Assembly: GCA_017473225.1 (NCBI GenBank)
Contig: JAFUMG010000052.1
Span: forward strand, 1-42,906
Source of the DNA: Oscillospiraceae bacterium
GTDB lineage: Bacteria > Bacillota > Clostridia > Oscillospirales > Oscillospiraceae
DNA length: 42,906 bases
Direction: 5' to 3'
Within the stretch, counting starts at the first letter, position 1. Every line of letters starts with the position of its first letter. Position numbers and translations under genes: made by a program. The notes below the pieces were generated by a model, which was given only the letters and a program-made list of their open reading frames with translations, ran no database searches and was not told where the DNA came from. Shown here piece by piece: positions 1 through 8,060 of this stretch.

Positions 1-4
1 CAAA

Positions 5-38
5 GGCCTTTTTGCTAACCGCAGTTAGCAAAAAGGCC
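5..38. terminator. Perfect 15-bp hairpin at window edge
   Basis: Arms 5-19 and 24-38 are exact reverse complements around a CGCA loop. Runs of T and A sit inside the stem, so it could end transcription in either direction. The gene it serves is probably outside the window. Confidence 0.55.
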
Positions 39-83
39 GCATATTTTACCTCGTTTGTCAAGTGATATTTTGAAAATAGTTAC

Positions 84-117
84 AAAAAACTGGGCCCCGC
101 ATTTCTGCGAGACCCAG
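84..117 (-). terminator. Probable terminator downstream of the GH2 glycosidase
   Basis: An imperfect GC-rich stem (CTGGG...CCCAG with CGCA/TGCG inside) is followed on the minus strand by a T run (AAAAAA at 84-89 on the plus strand). It lies about 200 bp past the glycosidase stop, beyond the palindromic repeat. Confidence 0.5.
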
Positions 118-171
118 CCTTTCTTAACTTAGTGACATTGACCCACAGGTCCGCCCTTTTGTTATGGGAGT

Positions 172-322
172 TTCAATTGTAGTTCATCGCTCCGCATACG
201 ACATCGCAATGCAAAATGCAAAATTCAAAATGCAGAATGATGGTGTGCGCAAAGCGCACAATTGAAATGATTTCCGCAGGAAATACCTCAATTTTGCATT
301 TTGCATTCAGCATTCTGCATTA
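172..322. repeat. Palindromic element of the AATGC-arm type behind a TTGTAGTT end
   Basis: At 172-190 there is a terminal-repeat-like sequence (TTTCAATTGTAGTT). From 208 to 321 follows a long inverted repeat: arms of AATGCAAAATGC type on the left are answered by GCATTTTGCATT and CATTCTGCATT on the right. The centre holds GGTGTGCGCAAAGCGCACA, the same core as the elements at 12717-12844 and 40208-40313. Its right end contains the stop codon of the glycosidase (TTA at 320-322). No gene is seen in 1-319. Confidence 0.7.
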
Positions 323-2650
323 TTCCACCCGGAAGTCTACCGTCACGGGGGACAATTCTCCGGCGTTAACGGTCAGCGTTCCTTCGCCGGGCTGCCCGGT
401 GGTGCGGACATAGGTGCCGCACATGCCGCCTTCGGCGGTCACCACGTCGGGGCCCACCAGCTCCAGCGCGCCATCCAGCTCCAGCTTCACCGGCAGCTGG
501 GCATAGGGGGCGATATTTCCGTGGGCGTCCAAAATCCGGATCCGCACCGCGGCCATGTCGTAGGTATCTCCCTCCGCCAGCCGGGTATGGCTGGGCGTCA
601 CTTCCAAGCGGAGCTTCGCGTTGGGACAGCAGGTGACGGATTTGACCACCTGGCCGTCCCTGATAGCGTCAAACCGCCAGACCGTGGCCTCGCCGCCCCA
701 GTTGCCCACATATTTGCCATAGAGGGCGATGCCGTCCTCCAGGGTCATCCGATAGCGGAGCATCCCGTAGAGCATCCGCAGCTTGTCCGGCAGGGGCATC
801 CCGCCCAGGCCGTACTTCGCCGCGGACAGCAGCGCCTTCTTCAGCAGCTTCGCCTTCCCCTCCGGAAAGCCCTCCTGGGTCTCCAGCAGCTGACCGATGG
901 GGTCCGTCAGCCGCATGGGGCCGTGGGGCAGTCCCTTCCAATCGCCCTTGTCCAGCTTCGAGACAAAGACATCATTTTTATACAGTGCCACCTCGTCGGC
1001 GTTGGTGAACACCGCCACCTCTCCCAGATTTCCGGCGGGATAGTCGCCGATGTCCATGGAGGAGCCCACCGTCAGCACCGGGATTTTCTCCTGCTGGCTG
1101 GCATAGAGGGTCGCCGCCAGCTTGGGATTGCGGAAGGCGTCCAGCACGCCGTGGTAGCAGACCCGGTCACCGGAGCCGAAATCCTTGTGGGTGGGATAGT
1201 CGAACATGCACCAGCCGAAGCAGCCCACATGGCCCCCGTCCCCCGCCGCCGCGTCCTGGACCCGGGCATGGCGCAGGGCGTGCTCCTGACGGCGTTCCCA
1301 GGTGTCGAAGGCCTTGGTGGGGAACATATGGCCGTTGTGCTCGGAGATCAGCAGGGGCTTGTCCATATCCGGGGTGACCCGCTGCTTCCCCTCCGCCCCG
1401 GGGTTCCCGCCGGTGTGGGAGAAGTCGTTGAAAGCGTAGACATCCTCCAGCAGGTGGCTCTTCTCGAAATTACGGACGCCGGAGGTGGGGCGGCTGGGGT
1501 CCAGCTCATGGGCCGCCTCGTTGGTGCGGCGGTAGAGCTCGTCGTCATCCTGGCTCTCGTTGATCCGCACGCCCCAGAGGACGATGCTGGGATGATTGCG
1601 GTACTGGAGCACCATTTCCCGGGTGTTCTCCACCGCCTGGTCCTTCCAGTCCCCGCCGCCGATGTGCTGCCAGCCGGGGATCTCCGTGAATACCAGCAGG
1701 CCGATCCGGTCGCATTCGTCGATAAAATGCTGGCTCTGAGGATAGTGGGAGGTCCGCACCGCGGTGCAGCCCAGCTCCTCCTTCAGGATCCGGGCGTCCT
1801 CCCGCTGGAGACGCTCCGGGGCGGCGTAGCCCACATAGGGATAGCACTGGTGCCGGTTCAGGCCCCGGAGGAAGGTCTTCTCTCCGTTGAGGTAGAAGCC
1901 GTCGGAGCGGAACTGGGCGGTGCGGAAGCCGAATCTGACTTCCTGTACATCCCGCGCATTCCCATCCCCATCCAGCAGCTCGCACCGCAGGGTATAGCGG
2001 TAAGGGTCTTCCAGGGTCCAGGGCCGGGCGTCCGCCAGACGCAGGTCCGCATAGCCGCTGGTCTCCCGGGTCAGGAGGCACGCTCCCCCGTCGTCCAGAA
2101 TGGAGAAACGGCAGATATCCGCTCCCTCGGTCTTCACCTCCACCCGGGCCGTATCCAGCGTGGGGGTGGTCACATAGACGTCCGTGATCAGACTCTCATT
2201 GCGCGCGTCCAGCCAGACCTCCCGGTACAGGCCGCCGTAGGTCAGATAGTCGATGACGAAGCCGAAGGGCGGCACCGCGGGATTCTCGGTGGTATCCAGC
2301 TTCACGGCGATGAGATTTTCGCCGCCCCGGACCACCTGGTCCGTGATCTCCACCCGGAAGGCGGTATAGCCGCAGCGGTGGTGGGTCATTTCCTTGCCGT
2401 TGACATAGACGGTGGCGATGTGGGCCGCGCCGTCGAACTGCAAAAACAGCCGCTTCCCCTGAAGCTCCTCCGTGATCTCCAGCTTCCTGCGGTAGCCGCA
2501 GAGCATCTGGTAGCTGTTGTGGTCCCCGTAGTGGAGCGGCAGCTCCAGGACCGTGTGGGGAAGGCGCACCGGGTCATACCGGCCCTCTCCCAGCAGGAAA
2601 TCCTCCGACCATTCTTCTGTAAATTCCCAATCGTTGCAAAGGCTGTACAT
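320..2650 (-). CDS. Glycoside hydrolase family 2 protein (beta-galactosidase/beta-glucuronidase type)
   Basis: This 776-residue protein has no signal peptide and should act in the cytoplasm on a beta-linked glycoside brought in by a transporter. An N-terminal jelly-roll sugar-binding domain (about 1-155) and an Ig-like domain (about 155-250) precede the TIM barrel (about 250-540). In the barrel, GVRINES carries the acid/base Glu365 and LLISEHNGH the nucleophile Glu437, both in their family positions. A C-terminal beta domain follows. The start is ATG 2650 with AAGGAG 8 bases upstream; an in-frame extension to 2773 has no ribosome site. A promoter of good quality sits at 2679-2707. The exact substrate (galactoside or glucuronide) cannot be read from the sequence. 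The stop codon lies inside the palindromic element at 208-322. Confidence 0.9.
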   Translation of the reverse strand: MYSLCNDWEFTEEWSEDFLLGEGRYDPVRLPHTVLELPLHYGDHNSYQMLCGYRRKLEITEELQGKRLFLQFDGAAHIATVYVNGKEMTHHRCGYTAFRVEITDQVVRGGENLIAVKLDTTENPAVPPFGFVIDYLTYGGLYREVWLDARNESLITDVYVTTPTLDTARVEVKTEGADICRFSILDDGGACLLTRETSGYADLRLADARPWTLEDPYRYTLRCELLDGDGNARDVQEVRFGFRTAQFRSDGFYLNGEKTFLRGLNRHQCYPYVGYAAPERLQREDARILKEELGCTAVRTSHYPQSQHFIDECDRIGLLVFTEIPGWQHIGGGDWKDQAVENTREMVLQYRNHPSIVLWGVRINESQDDDELYRRTNEAAHELDPSRPTSGVRNFEKSHLLEDVYAFNDFSHTGGNPGAEGKQRVTPDMDKPLLISEHNGHMFPTKAFDTWERRQEHALRHARVQDAAAGDGGHVGCFGWCMFDYPTHKDFGSGDRVCYHGVLDAFRNPKLAATLYASQQEKIPVLTVGSSMDIGDYPAGNLGEVAVFTNADEVALYKNDVFVSKLDKGDWKGLPHGPMRLTDPIGQLLETQEGFPEGKAKLLKKALLSAAKYGLGGMPLPDKLRMLYGMLRYRMTLEDGIALYGKYVGNWGGEATVWRFDAIRDGQVVKSVTCCPNAKLRLEVTPSHTRLAEGDTYDMAAVRIRILDAHGNIAPYAQLPVKLELDGALELVGPDVVTAEGGMCGTYVRTTGQPGEGTLTVNAGELSPVTVDFRVE

Positions 2651-2678
2651 GGTCCCATCTCCTTTCGATCTTACGCCC

Positions 2679-2707
2679 ATGATACCCCACCCCGGGGGAA
2701 ATTGCAA
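2679..2707 (-). promoter_or_regulatory. Sigma-A-type promoter for the GH2 gene
   Basis: On the minus strand, TTGCAA (2702-2707) and TATCAT (2679-2684) are separated by 17 bp, about 30 bp upstream of the start codon. Confidence 0.65.
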
Positions 2708-2767
2708 GAAAAATCCCCTGGCTCCCTCATAGCGGGGGCCAAGGCCTCTTTCGAGTTCAAGGAAACA

Positions 2768-2796
2768 TTGCATTTCCCAATCGTCTATGGTATACT
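2768..2796 (+). promoter_or_regulatory. Sigma-A-type promoter for the phosphoesterase/XdhC pair
   Basis: TTGCAT (2768-2773), a 17-bp spacer and TATACT (2791-2796) precede the ribosome site AAGGAG at 2815-2820. The promoter is divergent from the one at 2679-2707. Confidence 0.75.
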
Positions 2797-2828
2797 GTAA
2801 TAAATGACCACCCCAAGGAGTGAAAGCC

Positions 2829-3446
2829 GTGATTTTTTACATCGCCGATACCCATTTCTGCTATGAGCCCGTGATGGCGAGCCGGGGATTTTCCACGGCG
2901 GCGGAAATGGACGAGGCCCTGATCGCCAACTGGAACAGCGTGGTGGGGGAGGCCGATACCGTCTATTTCCTGGGGGATATCGGCTACAACGGCGGCCATG
3001 TGCCCTGCCATATCCTGGAGCGGCTCCGGGGACACAAGCACCTGATCCGGGGCAACCACGATACCGGCTACGAGGACGCCCCGCTGCTGTACCGCTACTT
3101 TGACTCGGTGACGGATTTCTGGGAGCTGGATGACAACGGCACCCACGTCCTCCTGTCCCACTACCCCATGCTCTACAACAAGCGGGGCTACATGATCCAC
3201 GGCCATCTCCACGACAGCAGCCAGTTTTTTGAGATCCTGAAGACGCTGCCCAAGGTCCTGAACGCCGGCGTGGACCTGAACGGTCTGAAGCCTGTGACGC
3301 TGGAGCAGCTCATTGAAAACAATCAGAAATTCTACGCGGGGAAGCCGGTGGAATACCCCTACCGGCCCCGGTGCCAGCGGGGCTTCCTGCCGGCGGTACC
3401 GGATTTCCGCCCCATCCCGGAGCGGCCCAGAGAGGAGACATTATGA
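2829..3446 (+). CDS. Calcineurin-like metallophosphoesterase
   Basis: A 205-residue single-domain phosphoesterase. The metal-binding motifs appear in family order: DTH (Asp7, His9), GDIGYNGGH (about 49-57), GNHD (about 75-78), SHYP (about 110-113) and GHLHD (about 125-129). The family hydrolyses phosphomono- or diesters with two metal ions; the substrate here is unknown. The start is GTG 2829, with AAGGAG at 2815-2820 and an 8-base gap; an earlier in-frame GTG at 2820 overlaps that ribosome site and is rejected. The stop overlaps the next start (ATGA at 3443-3446), so the two genes are translationally coupled. That suggests, but does not prove, a shared role with the XdhC-like protein. Confidence 0.87.
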   Translation: MIFYIADTHFCYEPVMASRGFSTAAEMDEALIANWNSVVGEADTVYFLGDIGYNGGHVPCHILERLRGHKHLIRGNHDTGYEDAPLLYRYFDSVTDFWELDDNGTHVLLSHYPMLYNKRGYMIHGHLHDSSQFFEILKTLPKVLNAGVDLNGLKPVTLEQLIENNQKFYAGKPVEYPYRPRCQRGFLPAVPDFRPIPERPREETL

Positions 3447-4243
3447 AACCTTACGAATTGATGCAGGAACAGGCGGACAGCCTGAAAGCAGGCCGTGATT
3501 TCGCGGTGGTGACCATCGTGGAGTCCGAGGACCTGGCCCGGACCAGCGGCAAAATGCTGGTTTACGCCGACGGCTCCATCAGCGGCACCGTGGGCGGCGG
3601 AATGTGGGAGCACGCCGCCATCCATGACGCGCTGGAATGCCTGAAGACCGGCAAAAACGCCGTGAAGAACTACCGCTTCCACAATGAGCACGCGAAGCTG
3701 GGCTACCAGTGCGACGGCGCCATGACCGCCTTCATCGAGGTCTGCCGCAACGACGCGCTGCAGCTGGTGGTGGTGGGCGGCGGCCATGTAGGCAACGCGG
3801 TGATCCACGCGGCCCGGGCCGTGGGCTTCTCCGTGACCCTGGTGGACACCCGGAGCGAGGCGGAGATCGGCGACTCCATTCACGCCGCGGACCGGTTCGT
3901 ATCGCTGAAATCCTTCAGCGACGTGGCAACGGCATCGCTGCCCCGGGACCCCTACTATGTGGTCTCCACCTACGGCCATCTGGTGGACGGCGCGGCTCTG
4001 GGCGGCATCCTGACCCGGGGCGACGCCAGGTACATCGGTATGCTGGGCGGCTACAAGAAGATCCACGGCATCTTCGGCAAGCTCCAGGAGCAGGGCTTCA
4101 CCCCCGAGCAGCTGGCGGCGGTCCACTCCCCCATCGGCCTGGACCTGGGCGGCGAGACCCCGGCGGAGCTGGCGGTAGCCATCATCGGCGAGATCCTGGC
4201 CGTCAAGAATGGCCGTAACGGCGGATTTTTGAAAAAATCATAA
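3443..4243 (+). CDS. XdhC/CoxI family protein
   Basis: The family delivers or sulfurates molybdenum cofactor for xanthine-dehydrogenase-type hydroxylases. This copy has 266 residues. The N-terminal XdhC/CoxI domain includes VTIVESEDLARTSGKMLV and GTVGGGMWE. A Rossmann domain starts at VVVGGGHVGNAVI (about residues 110-122) and ends with the family signature SPIGLDLGGETPAELA near the C terminus. The start is ATG 3443, inside the stop of the preceding phosphoesterase gene. No molybdenum hydroxylase subunit is seen in the window, so its client enzyme is elsewhere or the protein has another role. The tRNA promoter begins 8 bp after its stop. Confidence 0.88.
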   Translation: MKPYELMQEQADSLKAGRDFAVVTIVESEDLARTSGKMLVYADGSISGTVGGGMWEHAAIHDALECLKTGKNAVKNYRFHNEHAKLGYQCDGAMTAFIEVCRNDALQLVVVGGGHVGNAVIHAARAVGFSVTLVDTRSEAEIGDSIHAADRFVSLKSFSDVATASLPRDPYYVVSTYGHLVDGAALGGILTRGDARYIGMLGGYKKIHGIFGKLQEQGFTPEQLAAVHSPIGLDLGGETPAELAVAIIGEILAVKNGRNGGFLKKS

Positions 4244-4250
4244 AATAGCC

Positions 4251-4278
4251 TTGACTTTTCCGGAAAATTGCATATAAT
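4251..4278 (+). promoter_or_regulatory. Strong promoter for tRNA-Gln
   Basis: TTGACT (4251-4256) and the consensus TATAAT (4273-4278) are 16 bp apart. The mature tRNA begins 17 bp further on. Confidence 0.8.
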
Positions 4279-4295
4279 ATAAATGTTCCGGATAC

Positions 4296-4369
4296 AGAGG
4301 ATTTGTGTAACGGTAGCACACCGGACTCTGACTCCGTTTGCGGGGGTTCGAATCCCTCATCCTCTGCCA
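4296..4369 (+). tRNA. tRNA-Gln (anticodon CTG)
   Basis: The 74-nt cloverleaf has a 7-bp acceptor stem (AGAGGAT/ATCCTCT), a D arm with AACGGTAG, an anticodon loop CTCTGAC giving CTG for glutamine, and a TTCGAAT T loop on a GGGGG/CCCTC stem. CCA is encoded at 4367-4369. The outermost pair of the anticodon stem (C-T) is a mismatch. It has its own promoter and terminator. Confidence 0.93.
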
Positions 4370-4376
4370 AAAAGAA

Positions 4377-4402
4377 AAGTCGCACGAAAGTGCGGCTTTT
4401 TC
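4377..4402 (+). terminator. Intrinsic terminator of tRNA-Gln
   Basis: The stem AGTCGCAC/GTGCGGCT around a GAAA loop (4378-4397) is followed by a T run. Confidence 0.85.
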
Positions 4403-4408
4403 TTTTTG

Positions 4409-4514
4409 TATTATTCATTATTCAACATTCATTCTTCATTATTCATTTGCCGAAGCGACTTTTCTTAATGAATAATGAATGATGAAGCCGCTGCGCTAAT
4501 GAATAATGAATAAT
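4409..4514. repeat. AATGAATAATG-type palindromic element
   Basis: ATTCATTATTCA-rich sequence (4409-4447) is answered by AATGAATAATGAATGATGAA (from 4467) and AATGAATAATGAAT (from 4498). The centre (GCCGAAGCGAC) differs from the other copies. Together with the flanking terminators it fills the gap 4370-4588; no gene is seen. Confidence 0.65.
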
Positions 4515-4535
4515 TCGGCAATCTCATACAAACAC

Positions 4536-4572
4536 AAAAAGCCAGCTGAAAGGAAGCTCCTTTCAGCTGGCT
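4536..4572 (-). terminator. Terminator of the surface-protein gene
   Basis: A 15-bp perfect stem (4540-4554 with 4558-4572, loop AGC) is followed on the minus strand by TTTTTGTG. Confidence 0.85.
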
Positions 4573-4588
4573 CTTTATATATGCCTGA

Positions 4589-7500
4589 TTACACAGCGGC
4601 CCGGTAGAGGAAGGTCACGATCTCGGCACGGGTGCAGACCCGGTCCGGGCAGAAGGTGGTCTCGCTGCCATAGCCCCTGGTGATCTCCCGCTCCGCGGCC
4701 CAGATCACCGCGTCATAATACCAGCTGCCCTCCCGCACATCCTCAAAGGGATTGACGCCGGAGGAGGCGGGCTTCCCGGAATAGCGGTAGAGGAAGGTCA
4801 CGATCTCGGCACGGGTGCACTCCCGGTCCGGGCAGAAGGTAGTCTCGCTGCCATAGCCCTCGGTGATCCCCTGCTCCGCGGCCCAGAGAACCGCGTCATA
4901 GTACCAGCCCTCCTCGATATCCACGAAGGCGGACTCTTCAGACTCCGCCGCGGGCTCGCCGGCGGTCCGCCACAGGAAGGTCACTACCTGGGCCCGGGTG
5001 CAGGGCACCTCCGGGCAGAAGGTGGTCTCACTACCATGGCCCTCGGTGATCCCATTTTCCGCCGCCCACAGGACCGCGTCATAGTAGTAAGCGCCTTCCA
5101 GGATGTCCGTGAAGGGATTGACAAAGGGTTCCTCAGGGTCGGTGGGCTCTACAGGGTCAGTGGGCTCCACAGGATCAGTGGGCTCCACAGGATCAGTGGG
5201 CTCCACAGGATCAGTGGGCTCCACAGGATCAGTGGGCTCCACGGGATCAGTAGGCTCCACAGGATCAGTGGGCTCCACAGGATCAGTGGGCTCCACAGGA
5301 TCAGTGGGCTCTACAGGGTCAGTAGGCTCCACGGGATCAGTGGGCTCCACGGGATCAGTGGGCTCCACAGGATCAGTGGGCTCCACGGGATCAGTAGGCT
5401 CCACAGGATCAGTGGGCTCCACAGGATCAGTGGGCTCCACAGGATCGGTGGGCTCTACAGGGTCAGTAGGCTCCACGGGATCAGTGGGCTCCACGGGATC
5501 AGTGGGCTCTACAGGCTCCACCTCTGTGCCCGGCAGGGGGGCCAGCACCTCAGTCCGGACCGCGCCGCAGACGCCGCAGGTATAGGTCTTCAGGCCGGAG
5601 GCGGAAGCGGTGGCCGGGGTGGTGACCACGCCGGCGTCCCAGCTGTGCTCCGTCCAGCCGGTCCAGCCGGTGACGGCGTCACTGTTCACCGTGATGGACC
5701 AGCCGCTGGAGGAGGTCATGGCGGGAGCGGAATAAAGGGCATAGCCCACGCTCTTCGCCGCCGCGATATTGAAGACGGTGGTGCCGTTATTCACAACATT
5801 GATGGTCTGTCCGGCGGAGGCTCTCAGATTCCGGCTGGCCACATAACTCTGGCTGCCGGAGCCGGGAGTCTGGGCCATGCCCGCGGAGCCCGCGGCGAAG
5901 ACCGTCGCGCCGTTGATGGTCAGGGTACCATCGCAGTCCAGGGGCGCGTCCGCGCCGCTGGAGGAGCCCCAGACCACCAGACTGCCGCCCATCAGATTCA
6001 GGGGACCGTTGGAATCCAGGCCGTCGCCGCCGGCATTCACCGTCAGCTGGCCGCCATAGATATTCAGGCTGTAGTCCCCGCTGACAGCGCCGCCGGTATT
6101 GCCGCCCATGCCGGGCCAGCCGCCGGGATTGAAGCCGGTATTGTCGTCGGTAGAGTCACTGCCGCCGGCGGCGTTGATGCCGTCATCGGAGGCTGTGACG
6201 TCGTAGCAGCCGGAGTAGATATTGACGGTGCCGCCCTCCAGGCCCTCATAGCAAGTGCCGACGGTCATATGGATGGCGCAGTCGCTGCCCCCCTCCCGGC
6301 CCAGCACCAGGGTGGTGTCGGCGTGGACGCCGTCGTCGCCGGTCATGATGTCAAAATCGCCGCCGTTGATGGTGATGTAAGCGTCGGAATGGATGGCGTC
6401 ATCGGCGGTGTTCAGGTTGAAGCTGCCGCCGTTGACGGTGAGCATGTTGGTGGCCTCGGTAGTATCCTCTTCTTCGTCGGTGCTGTAGGAGGTCTTCAGG
6501 CCCTTGCAGCTCATGATGTCCTTGTCAAAGCTGCTGTCATTCCAGCCCGCGCCGGCGGTGATATCAAAGCTGCCGCCGTTGATGGTCAGATCCTGGGCAG
6601 CCTGAATGCCGTCGCTGCCGGACTTGATGGTGATATCGCCGCCGTTGATGACGATATTGCCCAGGCAGCCCACATCCTCGCCGATGGCGTCGGGGTCCGT
6701 GCGGATGCCGTCCGCCGCGGCGGTGATATTCAGCTCACCGGAGTTGATGGTCATGATGTTATCGCTGGAGATGCCGTTTTTGGCGGAGTTGACCTTCAGC
6801 GTCAGCTCCTCGATGGTCAGCGCGCCGTACTCGCCCACCTTCAGGGCATTCTTGGTATTGCAGACCAGCTCAAGCGTGCCGCTGCCGTTGAGGGTGATGT
6901 TGGCATAGGCCTTGCCCTTGATGACCGCGGACTCCGCGTATTCCGGATTCGTGCCGTCGCCGCCGTCCTCGGTGGGGCCGTAGTTGTCGGCGTTGTTGAA
7001 TTCCGCGTCGGTCAGGGTGTTCTCATGGCCCGCCAGGGCGGTGATGGTCACGGTGGAGGTGGAATTCTTCTTGACCGTGATGGGAGATGTAAAGGAGGAG
7101 CCCAAGTCCAGGCCGCACAGAAGCAGGACCGCGGGAGCGGTGGCTTCCTTCTTCACCGCGATGGCCATATCCTCCGCCTGGCCGGCGAAGACATAGGTGC
7201 CGCCCTTCTTGGTGATGGACACCAGGAGGGAGTAGGCGTCGGTATTATGGTAGACGGTATTGCCGTCGCCATCGGTGCCGGTGACCAGGGGGAACTCCCC
7301 GTCGCCCTCGGCGTATTCCTCCTCAGCGGCGTTGATGCCGGTGATCTCATACTTGGTATCGCTGCCCTCCCAGACGGTCAGCTGATCGCCGTCGAAGAGG
7401 AAGGTGGTATAGCCGATGGGCACCTCATAGCGCATCACGTCGGTGCCGCAGGTGATGGTGACCGCCGTCACGCCCACCGCTCCGCTGACGCCGGTGACGG

Positions 7501-7711
7501 TGACCGCCGTGCCGTCCACGCTGACGGTGGCCAGGTCCGGGTCACTCAGGGCGATGGAATCCACCGTGCCGGCGCAGGTGATGGTCGCGCCCCGGTTGCC
7601 GTTCTGGGTATAGGACCAGCCGCTTTCCGCGGCCAGCGCCGACAGGGGCATCAGCGCCAGAAGCATGCAAAGCACGAGCCCAAGGGATGTGAGTCTCTTC
7701 CAGTTTTTCAT
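4589..7711 (-). CDS. Secreted Cthe_2159-like carbohydrate-binding protein with SLH anchor
   Basis: This 1040-residue protein is exported and probably held in the cell wall or S-layer. Residues 1-28 are a signal peptide (basic start, leucine-rich core, ALAA). Residues about 30-640 are glycine/asparagine-rich parallel beta-helix turns such as LTINGGSFDI and DDGVHADTTL, resembling the Cthe_2159 carbohydrate-binding family. Around 670-725 is a short module with a CGVCG motif. Residues about 732-857 are 21 copies of a VEPTDP hexamer, a stiff acidic linker or wall spacer. The C terminus (about 861-1040) carries three SLH motifs, each with YYDAV.WAAE.GIT and CTRA.(I/V)VTFL. The start is ATG 7711 with AAAGGAG 8 bases upstream. 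The ligand is inferred from family only. Confidence 0.85.
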   Translation of the reverse strand: MKNWKRLTSLGLVLCMLLALMPLSALAAESGWSYTQNGNRGATITCAGTVDSIALSDPDLATVSVDGTAVTVTGVSGAVGVTAVTITCGTDVMRYEVPIGYTTFLFDGDQLTVWEGSDTKYEITGINAAEEEYAEGDGEFPLVTGTDGDGNTVYHNTDAYSLLVSITKKGGTYVFAGQAEDMAIAVKKEATAPAVLLLCGLDLGSSFTSPITVKKNSTSTVTITALAGHENTLTDAEFNNADNYGPTEDGGDGTNPEYAESAVIKGKAYANITLNGSGTLELVCNTKNALKVGEYGALTIEELTLKVNSAKNGISSDNIMTINSGELNITAAADGIRTDPDAIGEDVGCLGNIVINGGDITIKSGSDGIQAAQDLTINGGSFDITAGAGWNDSSFDKDIMSCKGLKTSYSTDEEEDTTEATNMLTVNGGSFNLNTADDAIHSDAYITINGGDFDIMTGDDGVHADTTLVLGREGGSDCAIHMTVGTCYEGLEGGTVNIYSGCYDVTASDDGINAAGGSDSTDDNTGFNPGGWPGMGGNTGGAVSGDYSLNIYGGQLTVNAGGDGLDSNGPLNLMGGSLVVWGSSSGADAPLDCDGTLTINGATVFAAGSAGMAQTPGSGSQSYVASRNLRASAGQTINVVNNGTTVFNIAAAKSVGYALYSAPAMTSSSGWSITVNSDAVTGWTGWTEHSWDAGVVTTPATASASGLKTYTCGVCGAVRTEVLAPLPGTEVEPVEPTDPVEPTDPVEPTDPVEPTDPVEPTDPVEPTDPVEPTDPVEPTDPVEPTDPVEPTDPVEPTDPVEPTDPVEPTDPVEPTDPVEPTDPVEPTDPVEPTDPVEPTDPVEPTDPVEPTDPVEPTDPEEPFVNPFTDILEGAYYYDAVLWAAENGITEGHGSETTFCPEVPCTRAQVVTFLWRTAGEPAAESEESAFVDIEEGWYYDAVLWAAEQGITEGYGSETTFCPDRECTRAEIVTFLYRYSGKPASSGVNPFEDVREGSWYYDAVIWAAEREITRGYGSETTFCPDRVCTRAEIVTFLYRAAV
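5139..5516. repeat. In-gene tandem repeat, 21 copies of 18 bp
   Basis: An 18-bp unit encoding one VEPTDP hexamer on the minus strand is repeated 21 times with scattered synonymous changes (ACAGGATCAG, ACGGGATCAG, ACAGGGTCAG). These variants recur in blocks, which suggests growth by unequal exchange of multi-unit segments. Confidence 0.95.
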
Positions 7712-7743
7712 GGTAACACTCCTTTGTATTCGGATCTATGGTT

Positions 7744-7772
7744 ATCATAGCACAAACATCGCTGTTTGTGTA
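7744..7772 (-). promoter_or_regulatory. Possible promoter of the surface-protein gene
   Basis: On the minus strand, TACACA (7767-7772) and TATGAT (7744-7749) are 17 bp apart. The spacer contains a dyad (CACAAACAGCGATGTTTGTG) that could be an operator. The -35 box is weak. Confidence 0.4.
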
Positions 7773-7818
7773 TAGAAAACACGACTTTTTTGATATTTTT
7801 CAACTGCCGCGGCGATAT

Positions 7819-8060
7819 AAAAAGTCCACCCGCAAAGCGGAGTCCGAATAAGAAAACATAGATTTTGGCCCACAGGCATCTGCCTGTGGGCCAAAACGGT
7901 TTACCGCCATTCATCCGGAGATTTTTCTTTGGGGCAAGGCATTTTTTCGCCGGGCTACTGGATGTAACCCAAGAAAAAATAACGCAGTCCCGAAGGAAAA
8001 TATCGGATGAAGGGGCTATGTTTTCTTATGAGGACGCAGCAAAGGGTGGACTTTGTTTTT
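7819..8060. repeat. Long nested palindromic element before the rodA stop
   Basis: The outer arms AAAAAGTCCACCC (7819) and GGGTGGACTTT (8044-8054) enclose matching arms ATAAGAAAACATA/TATGTTTTCTTAT. Further in are a near-perfect 16-bp hairpin of TTTTGGCCCACAGGCA (7863-7896) and a pair around TCATCCGG.../...CGGATGA. The right end runs into the rodA stop codon at 8059. No gene is seen between 7712 and 8058. Confidence 0.7.

Noticed and set aside
216..413. 65-codon plus-strand ORF at the left edge
   Set aside because: It lies in the palindromic repeat and runs antisense into the GH2 gene; it has no ribosome site.
521..2800. 759-codon open frame on the plus strand opposite the GH2 gene
   Set aside because: It is the GC-rich antisense shadow of a gene with intact catalytic motifs. 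It lacks a ribosome site, and its protein is low-complexity with no domain.
5139..5516. Regular 18-bp repeats as a possible CRISPR array
   Set aside because: The units are contiguous without spacers and keep the reading frame of a protein repeat.
5036..7750. 904-codon open frame opposite the surface-protein gene
   Set aside because: The minus-strand gene has a signal peptide, SLH motifs and a ribosome site; the plus-strand frame only mirrors its repeats.
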